A stretch of DNA of 64,000 nt. It comes from Limnohabitans sp. JirII-31 (GTDB lineage: Bacteria > Pseudomonadota > Gammaproteobacteria > Burkholderiales > Burkholderiaceae_C). Below the pieces are notes generated by a model. It made no database searches. It worked only from the letters and a program-made list of their open reading frames with translations, and was not told the DNA's origin. How positions within the stretch are numbered: the first letter of the stretch is position 1; every line of letters begins with the position of its first letter. The stretch is from contig NZ_NESA01000002.1 of the NCBI RefSeq assembly GCF_002778315.1, forward strand, positions 1-64,000, written 5' to 3'. Positions 42,933 through 52,014 of the stretch are shown one piece after another. The position numbers and the translations under genes are program-made.

Positions 42933-43874
42933 ATGGAAACCAAATGGTTAGAAGATTTCGTGAGCTTGGCAGAAACACGCAGTTTCAGCCGTTCGGCGCA
43001 GTTGCGGCATGTCACGCAGCCCGCCTTTTCAAGGCGTATCCAAGCCCTGGAAGCGTGGGCGGGTACCGACTTGGTTGACCGCAGCTCTTACCCTACCCGT
43101 TTGACCTTGGCGGGCGAGACCTTGCGCAGCCAAGCGCTCGAAATTTTGCAGTCCTTGCAGTCCACCCACGCCATGCTGCGTGGCTATGCATCCACAGACG
43201 AAGCCGTGATTGATTTCGCTGCGCCGCACACCTTGGCCTTCACCTTCTTTCCTGCTTGGATCAAGGGGCTGCAACAGCACTTTGGCGAACTCAAAAGCAG
43301 CCTGACGGCACTCAATGTGCACGATGCCGCGCTGCGCTTGGTTGAGGGGGGCTGCGATGTGCTCATCACCTACCACCACCCATCGCAGCCCTTGCAGTTA
43401 GACCCCCATCGGTTTGACATGGTGAACTTGGGGCATGAGGTGTTGGCACCCTTTGTGAAAACATCAGACGACGGCTTACCCCTCTTCACATTACCCGGAA
43501 GTACGAGAGCACCCACCCCGTATTTGGCCTACTCTTCGGGTGCTTATCTGGGCCGCGTGGCGGACTTTGTGGTGCAAGACGCCAAGGCGGCCATTCACTT
43601 GAACCGGGTGTACGAGACCGACATGGCCGAAAGCCTCAAAGCCATGGCTTTGGAGGGACATGGCGTGGCGTTTTTACCCTACAGCGCGGTCCACAAAGAG
43701 GTCGCTGCACAAAAACTCAGTCGCTTGCACCTGCCCAAGAAAGCACATGCGCTGGAGGCCACACTAGAGATTCGGGCTTACCGAGAAAAACCACAGCAAT
43801 TCAGACCCACCAACAGCACGACAGAAGCGCTGTGGACTTATTTGACAAACCAAGCCTTGTCTACCAAGGCATAG
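42933..43874 (+). CDS. LysR-family transcriptional regulator
   Basis: The 313-residue regulator has an N-terminal winged helix: WLEDFVSLAETRSFSRSAQLRHVTQPAFSRRIQALEAWAG, then LVDRSSYPTRLTLAGE. The effector domain includes LTALNVHDAALRLVEGGCDVLITY. It sits between divergent gdhA and downstream gltIJKL, which it probably controls, with a T-N11-A operator candidate at 43907-43923. Start at ATG 42933. Confidence 0.93.
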   Translation: METKWLEDFVSLAETRSFSRSAQLRHVTQPAFSRRIQALEAWAGTDLVDRSSYPTRLTLAGETLRSQALEILQSLQSTHAMLRGYASTDEAVIDFAAPHTLAFTFFPAWIKGLQQHFGELKSSLTALNVHDAALRLVEGGCDVLITYHHPSQPLQLDPHRFDMVNLGHEVLAPFVKTSDDGLPLFTLPGSTRAPTPYLAYSSGAYLGRVADFVVQDAKAAIHLNRVYETDMAESLKAMALEGHGVAFLPYSAVHKEVAAQKLSRLHLPKKAHALEATLEIRAYREKPQQFRPTNSTTEALWTYLTNQALSTKA

Positions 43875-43906
43875 AACTGGCGTTCAGGGCTGGCTGGGGC
43901 AAAGGC

Positions 43907-43923
43907 TATGCTTTTTATGCATA
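43907..43923. promoter_or_regulatory. LysR-type box upstream of gltI
   Basis: TATGC-TTTTTAT-GCATA is a perfect 5-bp inverted repeat with a 7-base centre and contains the T-N11-A core of LysR-type operators (T43909 to A43921). It is 33 bases beyond the stop of the LysR gene and 107 bases before gltI, the place expected for an activator site. Confidence 0.5.
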
Positions 43924-44030
43924 CCAACTGTCGGAATTGGAATTGATGCTTAGGGTTCGCTTGTAGCATTGCGTAGAAGCTACTGATTTCTAATACAGTT
44001 CATCTTTTTACTTATCTCTGGAGCAACCTC

Positions 44031-44930
44031 ATGAAAAAGCAGTTATTTGCCTTGGCCCTGGCTACTTTGGTGGCTGGTGGCGTGCACGCGCAAGCCAATG
44101 ACACCATCGCCAAAGTCAAAGCCTCTGGCAGCGTGACCATGGGTGTGCGTGACTCCTCGGGTGCCTTGTCATACACCTTGGGCGACGGCAAGTACGTGGG
44201 CTACCACGTGGAAATTTGCCAACGCATTTTGGCCAACCTCGAAAAAGCCGTCGGCAAAAAGCTCGACATCAAATACCTGCCCGTCACCTCACAAAACCGT
44301 TTGCCTCTGGTGCAAAACGGTACGGTCGACATTGAATGCGGCTCCACCACCAACAACCTGACGCGTCAAAAAGACGTGGCCTTTGCCTTCACCACCTATG
44401 TGGAAGAAGTGCGCATCGCGGTGCGTGCTAACTCTGGCATCACCACCATTGCCCAATTGAACGGCAAAAACGTGGCCACTACCACCGGCACCACGTCGGT
44501 CCAATTGCTGCGCAAAAACGAACGCGCCACGGGCGTGGACTTCAAGGAAGTGTTTGGCAAAGACCATGCGGACAGCTTCTTGCTGTTGGAGTCGGGCCGT
44601 GCCGACGCGTTTGTGATGGACGGCCAAATTTTGGCGGGCAACATCGCCAGCAGCAAATCACCTGCCGACTTCAAAATTGTGGGTGAGGTGTTGAGCGTGG
44701 AGCCCATCGCCATCATGCTGCGCAAGGACGACCCGGCATTCAAAAAAATGGCCGACGACACCATCAGCGCCCTGGCTAAATCGGGCGAATTGGCCAAGCT
44801 CTACGACAAGTGGTTTGTGCAACCCATCCCCCCCAAGAACATCCGCATGAACATGCCTGCCAGCGACGCCAACAAAGCGGCCTGGACCAACCTGAACGAC
44901 AAGCCGGTGGAAGAGTACGCCAAGAAGTAA
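44031..44930 (+). CDS. gltI: Glutamate/aspartate ABC transporter, periplasmic binding protein
   Basis: The 299-residue precursor has a signal peptide (cut after GVHA, about residue 22) and the family-3 solute-binding-protein blocks VTMGVRDSSGALSYTLGDGKYVGYHVEICQRI and GTVDIECGSTTNNLTRQKDVAF. The GltI subgroup signature VDIECGSTTNN favours glutamate/aspartate. It leads gltI-J-K-L, with the permeases and ATPase following on the same strand. The LysR gene is upstream. Confidence 0.94.
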   Translation: MKKQLFALALATLVAGGVHAQANDTIAKVKASGSVTMGVRDSSGALSYTLGDGKYVGYHVEICQRILANLEKAVGKKLDIKYLPVTSQNRLPLVQNGTVDIECGSTTNNLTRQKDVAFAFTTYVEEVRIAVRANSGITTIAQLNGKNVATTTGTTSVQLLRKNERATGVDFKEVFGKDHADSFLLLESGRADAFVMDGQILAGNIASSKSPADFKIVGEVLSVEPIAIMLRKDDPAFKKMADDTISALAKSGELAKLYDKWFVQPIPPKNIRMNMPASDANKAAWTNLNDKPVEEYAKK

Positions 44931-44987
44931 GCGTGGTGCTTGAACCAAGCACTGCACAATCCCACCCTCGCAAGATAAGGTAAACCG

Positions 44988-45722
44988 ATGGCACTTGATT
45001 GGCAGGTCTTCTTGGAAGACGACGGCGGCGGACGCACCTACCTCGAGTGGATGTTTGACGCCTGGGGTTGGACCTTGTCGGTGGCTGGCAGCGCCTGGCT
45101 GGTGGCCATGGTCGTGGGGGCTTTGATGGGCACCCTGCGTACCTTGCCCCCAGACAACGCGCTCAACCGCAGCCTCACGCATGTGGCGAATGCGTGGGTG
45201 GAGTTGTTCCGCAATATCCCTTTGTTGGTTCAAATTTTTCTTTGGTACTTCGTGTTGCCCAAGGTTTTTCCGGCCATGCAGCAGGTGCCGGGCTTCGCCT
45301 TGGTGGTGCTGGGGCTTGGGTTTTTCACCTCGGCGCGCATTGCCGAACAGGTGCGTGCAGGGATTCAAGCCTTGCCGCGCGGCCAACGCTACGCGGCCAT
45401 GGCGATGGGATTCACCACTTGGCAGACCTACCGCTACATTCTGTTGCCCATGGCGTTTCGCATCATTTGGCCACCGCTCACCAGCGAGTCGATGAACTTG
45501 CTGAAAAATTCGTCGGTGGCTTTTGCTGTGTCGATTGCTGAGCTCACCATGTACGCCATGCAGGTGCAAGAAGAAACCTCGCGCGGCGTGGAGGTGTACT
45601 TGGCGGTCACTGCGCTCTACACCGTGTCGGCGTTCGCTGTGAACCGTGTGATGGCGCTGGTGGAGCGTCGCATGCAAATTCCGGGGCTCACCGTGGCCAC
45701 CTCATCGGGCGGGGGGCACTGA
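44988..45722 (+). CDS. gltJ: Glutamate/aspartate ABC transporter permease GltJ
   Basis: The 244-residue permease has about five membrane helices, the polar amino-acid permease start YLEWMFDAWGWTLSVAGSAWLVAM, the EAA-like block VRAGIQALPRGQRYAAMAMGFTTWQTYRYILLP and the closing SLLKNSSVAFAVS-like segment NLLKNSSVAFAVSIAEL. It forms a heterodimer with GltK. It starts 57 bases after gltI and ends two bases before gltK. Confidence 0.94.
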   Translation: MALDWQVFLEDDGGGRTYLEWMFDAWGWTLSVAGSAWLVAMVVGALMGTLRTLPPDNALNRSLTHVANAWVELFRNIPLLVQIFLWYFVLPKVFPAMQQVPGFALVVLGLGFFTSARIAEQVRAGIQALPRGQRYAAMAMGFTTWQTYRYILLPMAFRIIWPPLTSESMNLLKNSSVAFAVSIAELTMYAMQVQEETSRGVEVYLAVTALYTVSAFAVNRVMALVERRMQIPGLTVATSSGGGH

Positions 45723-45724
45723 AC

Positions 45725-46393
45725 ATGGGCAACCTTGACCTCTCGTTTCTCGACTGGGACATCCTGAGCAAATTTGTCTCGAAGGGATTGTTTTTCAGCG
45801 TTGAGCTCACCATCGTCGCCACCTTCGGCGGCGTGCTGTTTGGCACCTTGCTCGCGCTCATGCGCTTGTCGGGCAACAAATGGTTGGCCACGCCTGCTGT
45901 GGTCTATGTCAATGGCATGCGCTCCATCCCGCTGTTGATGGTGATCCTGTGGTTCTATTTGCTCATCCCGACCTTGATCGGTCGCCCCATTGGGGCTGAG
46001 CTGTCGGCCACCATCACCTTTGTGGCGTTTGAGGCGGCCTACTTCAGCGAGATCATGCGCGCGGGCATTCAGTCCATCCCACGCGGTCAGGTGTTTGCCG
46101 GACAGGCCTTGGGGTTGACCTATGGGCAGAACATGCGCTTGGTGGTCTTGCCTCAAGCCTTTCGCAACATGTTGCCGGTGCTGCTGACGCAAACCATCAT
46201 CTTGTTTCAAGACACCTCGCTGGTGTACGCCATTGGTGCCTATGACTTGCTCAAAGGCTTTGTCACCGCAGGCAAGATTTACGGTCGCCCCGAAGAGGCC
46301 TACCTGCTGGCCGCGGTGGTGTATTTCGTCATTTGTTATGGCCTGTCGGCCTTGGTGCGACGCTTGCAAGCGCGCATTGCCATCATCCGTTGA
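45725..46393 (+). CDS. gltK: Glutamate/aspartate ABC transporter permease GltK
   Basis: The 222-residue permease has about four to five helices and the EAA-like block IMRAGIQSIPRGQVFAGQALGLTYGQNMRLVVLPQAFRNMLP, followed by LLTQTIILFQDTSLVYAIGAYDLL. It pairs with GltJ in the inner membrane and contacts GltL. The start lies two bases after the gltJ stop, and the stop is 15 bases before gltL. Confidence 0.94.
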   Translation: MGNLDLSFLDWDILSKFVSKGLFFSVELTIVATFGGVLFGTLLALMRLSGNKWLATPAVVYVNGMRSIPLLMVILWFYLLIPTLIGRPIGAELSATITFVAFEAAYFSEIMRAGIQSIPRGQVFAGQALGLTYGQNMRLVVLPQAFRNMLPVLLTQTIILFQDTSLVYAIGAYDLLKGFVTAGKIYGRPEEAYLLAAVVYFVICYGLSALVRRLQARIAIIR

Positions 46394-46408
46394 GTCTGGA
46401 GAAACCCT

Positions 46409-47146
46409 GTGATTGAACTCAAAAACGTCTCCAAATGGTACGGCCCTGTGCAGGTGCTGACCAACTGCTCTACCACCATCCAGCGCGGTGAAGTGGTGGT
46501 GGTCTGCGGCCCTTCGGGCTCGGGAAAATCCACCCTCATCAAAACCATCAACGCGCTGGAGCCGTTTCAGCAAGGCGAGATTTTTGTGGATGGCGTGGCC
46601 GTGCACGGCAAAGACACCGACCTGCCCAAGCTGCGCAGCCGCGTGGGCATGGTGTTTCAGCACTTCGAGCTGTTTCCCCATCTGTCGGTCACCGAAAACC
46701 TCACCATGGCGCAAGTCAAGGTGTTGGGGCGCAGTGCTGACGAGGCGCGCTCGCATGGTCTGAAATACCTGGAGCGTGTGGGTCTGATGGCGCACAAAGA
46801 CAAATTCCCTGGCCAGCTCTCCGGTGGTCAACAGCAACGTGTGGCCATTGCCCGTGCCTTGAGCATGGACCCGATCGTGATGCTGTTTGACGAGCCCACC
46901 TCAGCCCTTGACCCCGAGATGGTGGGCGAGGTGTTGGATGTGATGGTCGACCTAGCCAACGAGGGCATGACCATGATGTGCGTGACCCACGAAATGGGCT
47001 TTGCCCGCAAGGTGAGCAGCCGCGTGATCTTCATGGATGTGGGCGGCAAGATTTTGGAGGACTGCTCCAAAGACGAGTTCTTCAACCACCCCGAGAACCG
47101 ACAGCCCCGCACCAAAGAGTTCTTGAACAAGATCTTGCAGCACTGA
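46409..47146 (+). CDS. gltL: Glutamate/aspartate ABC transporter ATPase GltL
   Basis: The 245-residue ATPase has Walker [13 protein letters not shown]-loop [13 protein letters not shown], signature [15 protein letters not shown] and Walker [14 protein letters not shown], all standard for polar amino-acid importers. The start is GTG at 46409 (reading [12 protein letters not shown]). The stop codon TGA (47144-47146) is the first part of a palindromic repeat (47146-47174). Confidence 0.95.
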   Translation: MIELKNVSKWYGPVQVLTNCSTTIQRGEVVVVCGPSGSGKSTLIKTINALEPFQQGEIFVDGVAVHGKDTDLPKLRSRVGMVFQHFELFPHLSVTENLTMAQVKVLGRSADEARSHGLKYLERVGLMAHKDKFPGQLSGGQQQRVAIARALSMDPIVMLFDEPTSALDPEMVGEVLDVMVDLANEGMTMMCVTHEMGFARKVSSRVIFMDVGGKILEDCSKDEFFNHPENRQPRTKEFLNKILQH

Positions 47147-47174
47147 GTTAATTGGGGTCAGAGCCCAATTAACT
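47146..47174. repeat. Palindromic intergenic element, copy 2 (at gltL stop codon)
   Basis: AGTTAATTGGG-GTCAGAG-CCCAATTAACT is a perfect 11-bp inverted repeat with a 7-base loop. Its first base is the last base of the gltL stop codon. It shares the core with 11762-11785. The 118 bases from here to pyrC hold no gene that I can support. Confidence 0.82.
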
Positions 47175-47292
47175 TGGATGCACGGAGGGTGTCGCGCCGG
47201 ACGCGGTTGCGCAGTTCGGGCACGGAGGCTTCCTCATACGGTGTACCGGAAATCGTCAGCCGCAGAACTGAACAAAAACAAGTTCGAAGACA

Positions 47293-48333
47293 ATGGCAGG
47301 CATGACGCAAGAACTCACCATCACCCGCCCTGACGACTGGCACCTGCATGTGCGCGACGGCGCCGCTTTGAACACCGTGGTGCCTCATACCGCCGCCGAA
47401 TTTGGCCGGGCCATCATCATGCCCAACCTCAAGCCACCGGTCACCACCGCGGCCCAAGCCTTGGCCTACAAACAACGCATCCTGGCTGCTGTCCCTCAAG
47501 GGGTGAGTTTCGAGCCCTTGATGACGCTCTACCTCACCGACAACCTGCCTGCCGACGAAATTGTCCGCGCCAAAGACGCTGGCGTGGTGGCCGCCAAGCT
47601 CTACCCCGCAGGTGCCACCACCAACAGCGATGCCGGTGTGACCGATTTGCGCAAGACCTACAAGACCTTGGAGGCCATGCAAAAAGCGGGCATATTGCTG
47701 CTGGTGCACGGCGAGGTGACGTCCAGCGACATTGACCTGTTCGACCGCGAAGCGGTGTTCATCGACACCCAGCTCATCCCGCTGCGCCGCGACTTTCCTG
47801 AACTGAAAATTGTGTTCGAGCACATCACCACCCGCGAAGCGGCGCAGTATGTGGCGCAAAGTGATGCCTTCACGGCGGCGACCATCACAGCGCACCACTT
47901 GCTCTACAACCGCAACGCCATCTTCACGGGCGGTATTCGTCCGCATTTCTACTGCTTGCCCGTGTTGAAGCGCGAGGTGCATCGCCAGGCCCTGGTGCAA
48001 GCGGCCACCAGTGGCTCGCCCAAGTTCTTCTTGGGCACAGACAGCGCGCCACACCCAGCCCACCTCAAGGAACACGCCACCGGTTGCGCCGGTTGCTACA
48101 CCGCGCATGCGGCCATGCCCTTGTATGCCGAGGCTTTTGACAACGCAGGTGCGTTAGACAAACTCGAAGGCTTTGCCAGCTTTCATGGTGCCGACTTTTA
48201 CGGCCTGCCACGCAACACCGGCACGCTCACCCTGCGTCGTGAAAGTTGGACACCGCCTGAGAGCTTTGCGTTTGGCGATGCCGAACTCAAGCCTCTGCGC
48301 TCTGGTGAGTCGCTGCCTTGGCGCGTGGTCTAA
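47293..48333 (+). CDS. pyrC: Dihydroorotase PyrC
   Basis: The 346-residue zinc enzyme cyclises carbamoyl aspartate to dihydroorotate in pyrimidine synthesis. The metal motif HLHVRDG (His17, His19) is followed by [15 protein letters not shown], where the carboxylated Lys lies, and by [24 protein letters not shown]. It is of the class II, E. coli-like type. The ATG at 47293 is used; an ATG four codons later is possible. The next gene starts within its last codons. Confidence 0.95.
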   Translation: MAGMTQELTITRPDDWHLHVRDGAALNTVVPHTAAEFGRAIIMPNLKPPVTTAAQALAYKQRILAAVPQGVSFEPLMTLYLTDNLPADEIVRAKDAGVVAAKLYPAGATTNSDAGVTDLRKTYKTLEAMQKAGILLLVHGEVTSSDIDLFDREAVFIDTQLIPLRRDFPELKIVFEHITTREAAQYVAQSDAFTAATITAHHLLYNRNAIFTGGIRPHFYCLPVLKREVHRQALVQAATSGSPKFFLGTDSAPHPAHLKEHATGCAGCYTAHAAMPLYAEAFDNAGALDKLEGFASFHGADFYGLPRNTGTLTLRRESWTPPESFAFGDAELKPLRSGESLPWRVV

Positions 48334-49118
48334 CACCTGCGCCCAGCACTTTTGCGGGTGTAGTGCTGGCCGACATCGATTGGGCACAACCCTGGTTTGC
48401 GCCTTGGCAACACCCCGGTGAGCACGTGGCCCAAGACGCGCTGCGCTTGCACAGCGTGGCGCAAGCCCTCAATCACATCGCGCGCGACGTCCAGTTCGTC
48501 GCGCAATCCGAGTTGCCTGCCACCCAAGCCTACGAAGACTTCATCTTTCAGCAAGGCCGTGTTCCTACGCGCGACGGCTTGCACGACTTTTTCAATGGGC
48601 TTTGCTGGCATCGTTTCCCTCAGACCAAGCGGCGGCTTAACCTGTTGCAAGCGGCTGAGATTGCGCGCCAAGGTGTCGGTGCAACGCGTGGCCCCGTGCG
48701 CGATGCCTTGACCTTGTTCGACGAAAACGCCGTCTTGCTGCAACTGCCCGATGCACTCTGGCAGGCCTTGCAAGCGCGCGACTGGCGCAGCTTGTTGGTA
48801 GACCAACGCGCCCAATGGCAACACGTGCACATCGTGCTGTTTGGCCATGCTTTGTTGGAGAAATTGGTCACGCCTTATGTGTCCATCACCGGCCATGTGT
48901 ACCGCATCGCGCCCAACGTGGACGCCCGCAGTGATGCGGCGCTGGACGACTGGTTGAGCACCGATTTACAGCCCGAGAAACTGGCCACCAAACCGTTTGA
49001 GCCTTTGCCCGTGCTCGGTGTGCCAGGCTGGTGGTCGGCCAACGAAGCGCCCGGTTTTTATGACAACACCCAGGTGTTTCGACCTAAAAACCGTGGGGCT
49101 ATCGCGTCACATTCTTGA
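48318..49118 (+). CDS. DUF3025 domain protein
   Basis: The 266-residue protein matches DUF3025, seen in [59 protein letters not shown] and in [29 protein letters not shown]. No function is known. The frame opens with a TTG at 48318, overlapping pyrC by 16 bases. A GTG at 48363 is an alternative start. Its last codons and stop overlap a sigma-32 promoter for htpX. Confidence 0.82.
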   Translation: MARGLTPAPSTFAGVVLADIDWAQPWFAPWQHPGEHVAQDALRLHSVAQALNHIARDVQFVAQSELPATQAYEDFIFQQGRVPTRDGLHDFFNGLCWHRFPQTKRRLNLLQAAEIARQGVGATRGPVRDALTLFDENAVLLQLPDALWQALQARDWRSLLVDQRAQWQHVHIVLFGHALLEKLVTPYVSITGHVYRIAPNVDARSDAALDDWLSTDLQPEKLATKPFEPLPVLGVPGWWSANEAPGFYDNTQVFRPKNRGAIASHS

Positions 49119-49142
49119 ATTTGAGAAGCTTGCCCCTACTAT
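49114..49142 (+). promoter_or_regulatory. Sigma-32 (heat-shock) promoter of htpX
   Basis: CTTGAA (49114-49119) and CCCCTACTAT (49133-49142) are separated by 13 bases. They match the RpoH pattern CTTGAA-N13-CCCCAT-T. The site lies 52 bases before the htpX start and overlaps the end of the DUF3025 gene. HtpX is a known heat-shock or envelope-stress protease. Confidence 0.65.
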
Positions 49143-49194
49143 GGAGGTTCAGCGCGCAATGTCGCACGCTGTCAATGCACAAGGAACGTCACGC

Positions 49195-50073
49195 ATGAAA
49201 CGCATTCTTCTGTTCGTCCTCACCAACCTCGCCGTCATGGTGGTGCTGGGGGTCGTCGCCAGTTTGCTGGGTGTCAACCGCTACCTCACCGCCAATGGTC
49301 TGAACCTGTCGGCCTTGATGGGGTTCTCGTTGGTCATGGGCTTTGGCGGCGCCATCATCTCGCTCTTGATGAGCAAGTGGATGGCCAAAATGTCCACGGG
49401 TGCCGAAGTCATCACCCAACCACGTAATCAAGACGAAGCCTGGATCTTGGACACCGTGCGCCGCTTGTCCGAGCGCGCTGGCATTGCCATGCCTGAAGTC
49501 GCTATTTACGACGGCGAGCCCAACGCCTTTGCCACCGGCGCGTTCAAAAACTCAGCCTTGGTGGCGGTGTCCACAGGTTTGTTGCAAGGCATGACGCGCG
49601 AAGAGGTGGAGGCGGTGTTGGGCCACGAAATTGCGCACATCGCCAATGGTGACATGGTCACGCTCACCCTCATCCAAGGCGTGCTCAACACCTTTGTGGT
49701 GTTCTTGAGCCGTGTGGTGGGCTATTTTGTGGACGGCATGTTGCGCAAGAACGATGAGCAATCCAGTGGTCCTGGTATCGGCTACTACGTGACCAGCTTT
49801 GTGCTCGACATCGTGCTGGGCTTTGTGGCCAGCATGATCGTGGCCTGGTTCAGCCGCCAACGTGAGTTCCGTGCCGATGCGGGCTCTGCCCACTTGCTCG
49901 GTCGCAAGCAACCCATGATCAACGCCCTAGGTCGTTTGGGTCAGATGCAAGCCGGTGTGCTGCCCAGCAGTGTGTCGGCCATGGGCATCACCGGTGACTT
50001 GGGTAAGTTGTTTGCCACCCATCCGCCGCTGGAAGAACGCATTGCGGTGCTGCAGGCCGCGCAAGGACAATGA
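49195..50073 (+). CDS. htpX: Membrane zinc metalloprotease HtpX
   Basis: The 292-residue M48 protease has four membrane segments (about 4-24, 38-58, 155-180 and 190-212), the zinc site HEIAH (144-148) with [20 protein letters not shown], and the third ligand region [14 protein letters not shown]. It degrades misfolded inner-membrane proteins. Start at ATG 49195 with AAGGA upstream. A sigma-32 type promoter precedes it. The stop is four bases from the convergent radical SAM gene. Confidence 0.95.
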   Translation: MKRILLFVLTNLAVMVVLGVVASLLGVNRYLTANGLNLSALMGFSLVMGFGGAIISLLMSKWMAKMSTGAEVITQPRNQDEAWILDTVRRLSERAGIAMPEVAIYDGEPNAFATGAFKNSALVAVSTGLLQGMTREEVEAVLGHEIAHIANGDMVTLTLIQGVLNTFVVFLSRVVGYFVDGMLRKNDEQSSGPGIGYYVTSFVLDIVLGFVASMIVAWFSRQREFRADAGSAHLLGRKQPMINALGRLGQMQAGVLPSSVSAMGITGDLGKLFATHPPLEERIAVLQAAQGQ

Positions 50074-50077
50074 GCCT

Positions 50078-52009
50078 TCAATAGCCCAGTGCCTTCTCAA
50101 TCGCCTGCCGCTTGACGGTGGGCTTGGGGCACTGGCCTTTGGGTAATTCAAACCAATTGCGCACATCGTTCTCTAGGCCGATGCCGTGCATGAAGTTGTA
50201 AATCGCCTTCTTCAAACCACGGCCCAGCAGGTCGTGGTCGGTGCCGGTGGGGTCGACAAAGCCAATGTCGTTCTCGCCAAATGTCACCGTCGGGTTGGGC
50301 ACCAGCGTGATGCCGTAGGCGGCTGGGTCTTTGCCTACCGGTGAATGCACCGTGCAGGCAAAGCGGTGAAAGAACCCGCTTTGAATACACCCGTTTTCAA
50401 ACAACTGGCGCACATACTCCAGTGCGTCCACCGTGTCTTGCAGGGTCTGGGTGGGAAAGCCATACATCAGGTAAGCGTGTACCAAAATACCCGCCTCTGA
50501 AAAGCCCTTGGTCACGCGTGCCACTTGGTCCACCGACACGCCTTTTTTCATCAAGGCCAGCAAGCGGTCGGAGGCGACTTCCAAGCCACCCGACATGGCA
50601 ATGCAGCCACTCTCGGCCAACAGCTCGGCGAGTTCGGGTGTGAAGGTTTTTTCAAAACGTATGTTGCCCCACCACGAGATGCGCAATTCACGGCGCAAAA
50701 TTTCTTCGGCCATCGCCTTCAAAGCTTTGGGCGGTGCCGCTTCGTCGACCAAGTGGAAACCGGTCTGTCCGGTTTCGGCCACGATGGCCTCAATGCGGTC
50801 CACCAAGGTGGTGGCGGACGCGGCGTCGTAGCGCGAGATGTAGTCCAAGCTCACGTCGCAAAAACTGCATTTCTTCCAGTAGCAGCCATGGGCCACCGTG
50901 ATCTTGTTCCAGCGCCCGTCGCTCCAGAGCCGATGCATGGGGTTGAGCATGTCCAGCAGCGACAGGTAGCGCTCAATCGGCAGACCGTCCCAGGTGGGCG
51001 TGCCCACGTCTTCAAACGCCACATCGGGCTCGGCCCAGTTCACATAACGCACCTGTGCGGTCTCTGCATCTCGCACGAAGGTGCGCACCAGGCGTTGTGC
51101 GCTGCGCTGGCCTTGCAGGTGGGCCAGCAGCGCCAGCAAGGGTCGCTCGCCCGCGTCCAGCGTGATGTAGTCCACATAGTCAAACAAGCGCGGCTCAGAC
51201 AAGCTGCGCAGCTCGGTGTTGACAAAGCCGCCGCCCATGGCGATCACGGTGTGTGGGTGGTGCGCTTTGATGGTTTGCGCGATGCGCAGCGCGGCATACA
51301 CCGCCCCGGGAAACGGCACCGACAGCAACACCAACTGCGGCTGGTGCTGCGCCATGCTCTGCAAGGTCAAGTTTTGCAGTACCTCGTCCACCAGTGTGGG
51401 AGCCTGTGCCAAGGCGTGGGCCAAGGGCTCAAAGCTGGCTTGGCTGCTGGCCAGCGATTCGGCGTAACGCACAAACTCAAACCGTGGGTCCACCGCATCG
51501 CGCAGCACATCGGCCAAGTCGTTGAGGTACAGCGTGGCCAGGTGGCGGGCCCGGTCTTGCTGGCCCAAGGCACCAAAGGCCCAGGCCAGCGAGTCGCCAC
51601 CTTCACCCTCTACGTCATACGCATCCAGCGCGGTAAAGCGTGGGCCCTCGGGCAGCAAGCCCCGCCCCGCAATGCGGTGGCTCAGCGTGGCGTCACGCCC
51701 TTGCAAAAAAGCAATCGTGGGGGCGATGGTGTGGTGGTAGCGGGCGAAGTGGTCGAGGAAGAAATTCACGCAGGCGCTGCGCGCCTCGACCGCCAAGGCC
51801 AGGGCACGTTCTCGCACCTGCAACAGGCCCTCAGGCGTGAACAAGGCCAGCACCAGCTTCAAGGCCAGGTCGTCTTGCACCGCACCCACCCCTTGACCAC
51901 GCAAAAAACCCGTCAAGTACGCGGTGGACGGGTAGGGGGTGTTGAGCTGCGTCATCGGTGGGATGAGGCTCAACACGCGCAATGCGCGTGGGGCTGAGGT
52001 GGTGCTCAT
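50078..52009 (-). CDS. B12-binding-domain radical SAM protein
   Basis: The 643-residue protein has an N-terminal half with a cobalamin-binding-like Rossmann domain (about 215-300: LVLLSVPFPGAVYAALRIAQTIKAHHPHTVIAMGGGFV) and a radical SAM domain whose cluster cysteines are Cys376, Cys381 and Cys384 (HGCYWKKCSFC), a CX4CX2C spacing. A C-terminal part has RFACTVHSPVGKDPAAYG. It should cleave SAM to make radicals, perhaps for methylation. The substrate is unknown. It ends six bases before cysK in the transcription sense, so cysK-B12 SAM may be one operon. Confidence 0.88.
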   Translation of the reverse strand: MSTTSAPRALRVLSLIPPMTQLNTPYPSTAYLTGFLRGQGVGAVQDDLALKLVLALFTPEGLLQVRERALALAVEARSACVNFFLDHFARYHHTIAPTIAFLQGRDATLSHRIAGRGLLPEGPRFTALDAYDVEGEGGDSLAWAFGALGQQDRARHLATLYLNDLADVLRDAVDPRFEFVRYAESLASSQASFEPLAHALAQAPTLVDEVLQNLTLQSMAQHQPQLVLLSVPFPGAVYAALRIAQTIKAHHPHTVIAMGGGFVNTELRSLSEPRLFDYVDYITLDAGERPLLALLAHLQGQRSAQRLVRTFVRDAETAQVRYVNWAEPDVAFEDVGTPTWDGLPIERYLSLLDMLNPMHRLWSDGRWNKITVAHGCYWKKCSFCDVSLDYISRYDAASATTLVDRIEAIVAETGQTGFHLVDEAAPPKALKAMAEEILRRELRISWWGNIRFEKTFTPELAELLAESGCIAMSGGLEVASDRLLALMKKGVSVDQVARVTKGFSEAGILVHAYLMYGFPTQTLQDTVDALEYVRQLFENGCIQSGFFHRFACTVHSPVGKDPAAYGITLVPNPTVTFGENDIGFVDPTGTDHDLLGRGLKKAIYNFMHGIGLENDVRNWFELPKGQCPKPTVKRQAIEKALGY

Positions 52010-52014
52010 CGGGT

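Noticed and set aside
47158..48108. A minus-strand open frame whose end (RNRVRRDTLRASKLIGL) lies next to the palindromic repeat
   Set aside because: The basic tail looked like a transposase remnant, but most of the frame is antisense to pyrC and I cannot match it to any family.
50525..51997. A 490-residue plus-strand open frame across the radical SAM gene
   Set aside because: It is the antisense shadow of a protein with cluster cysteines and a cobalamin domain. The residues are His/Gly/Gln-rich.
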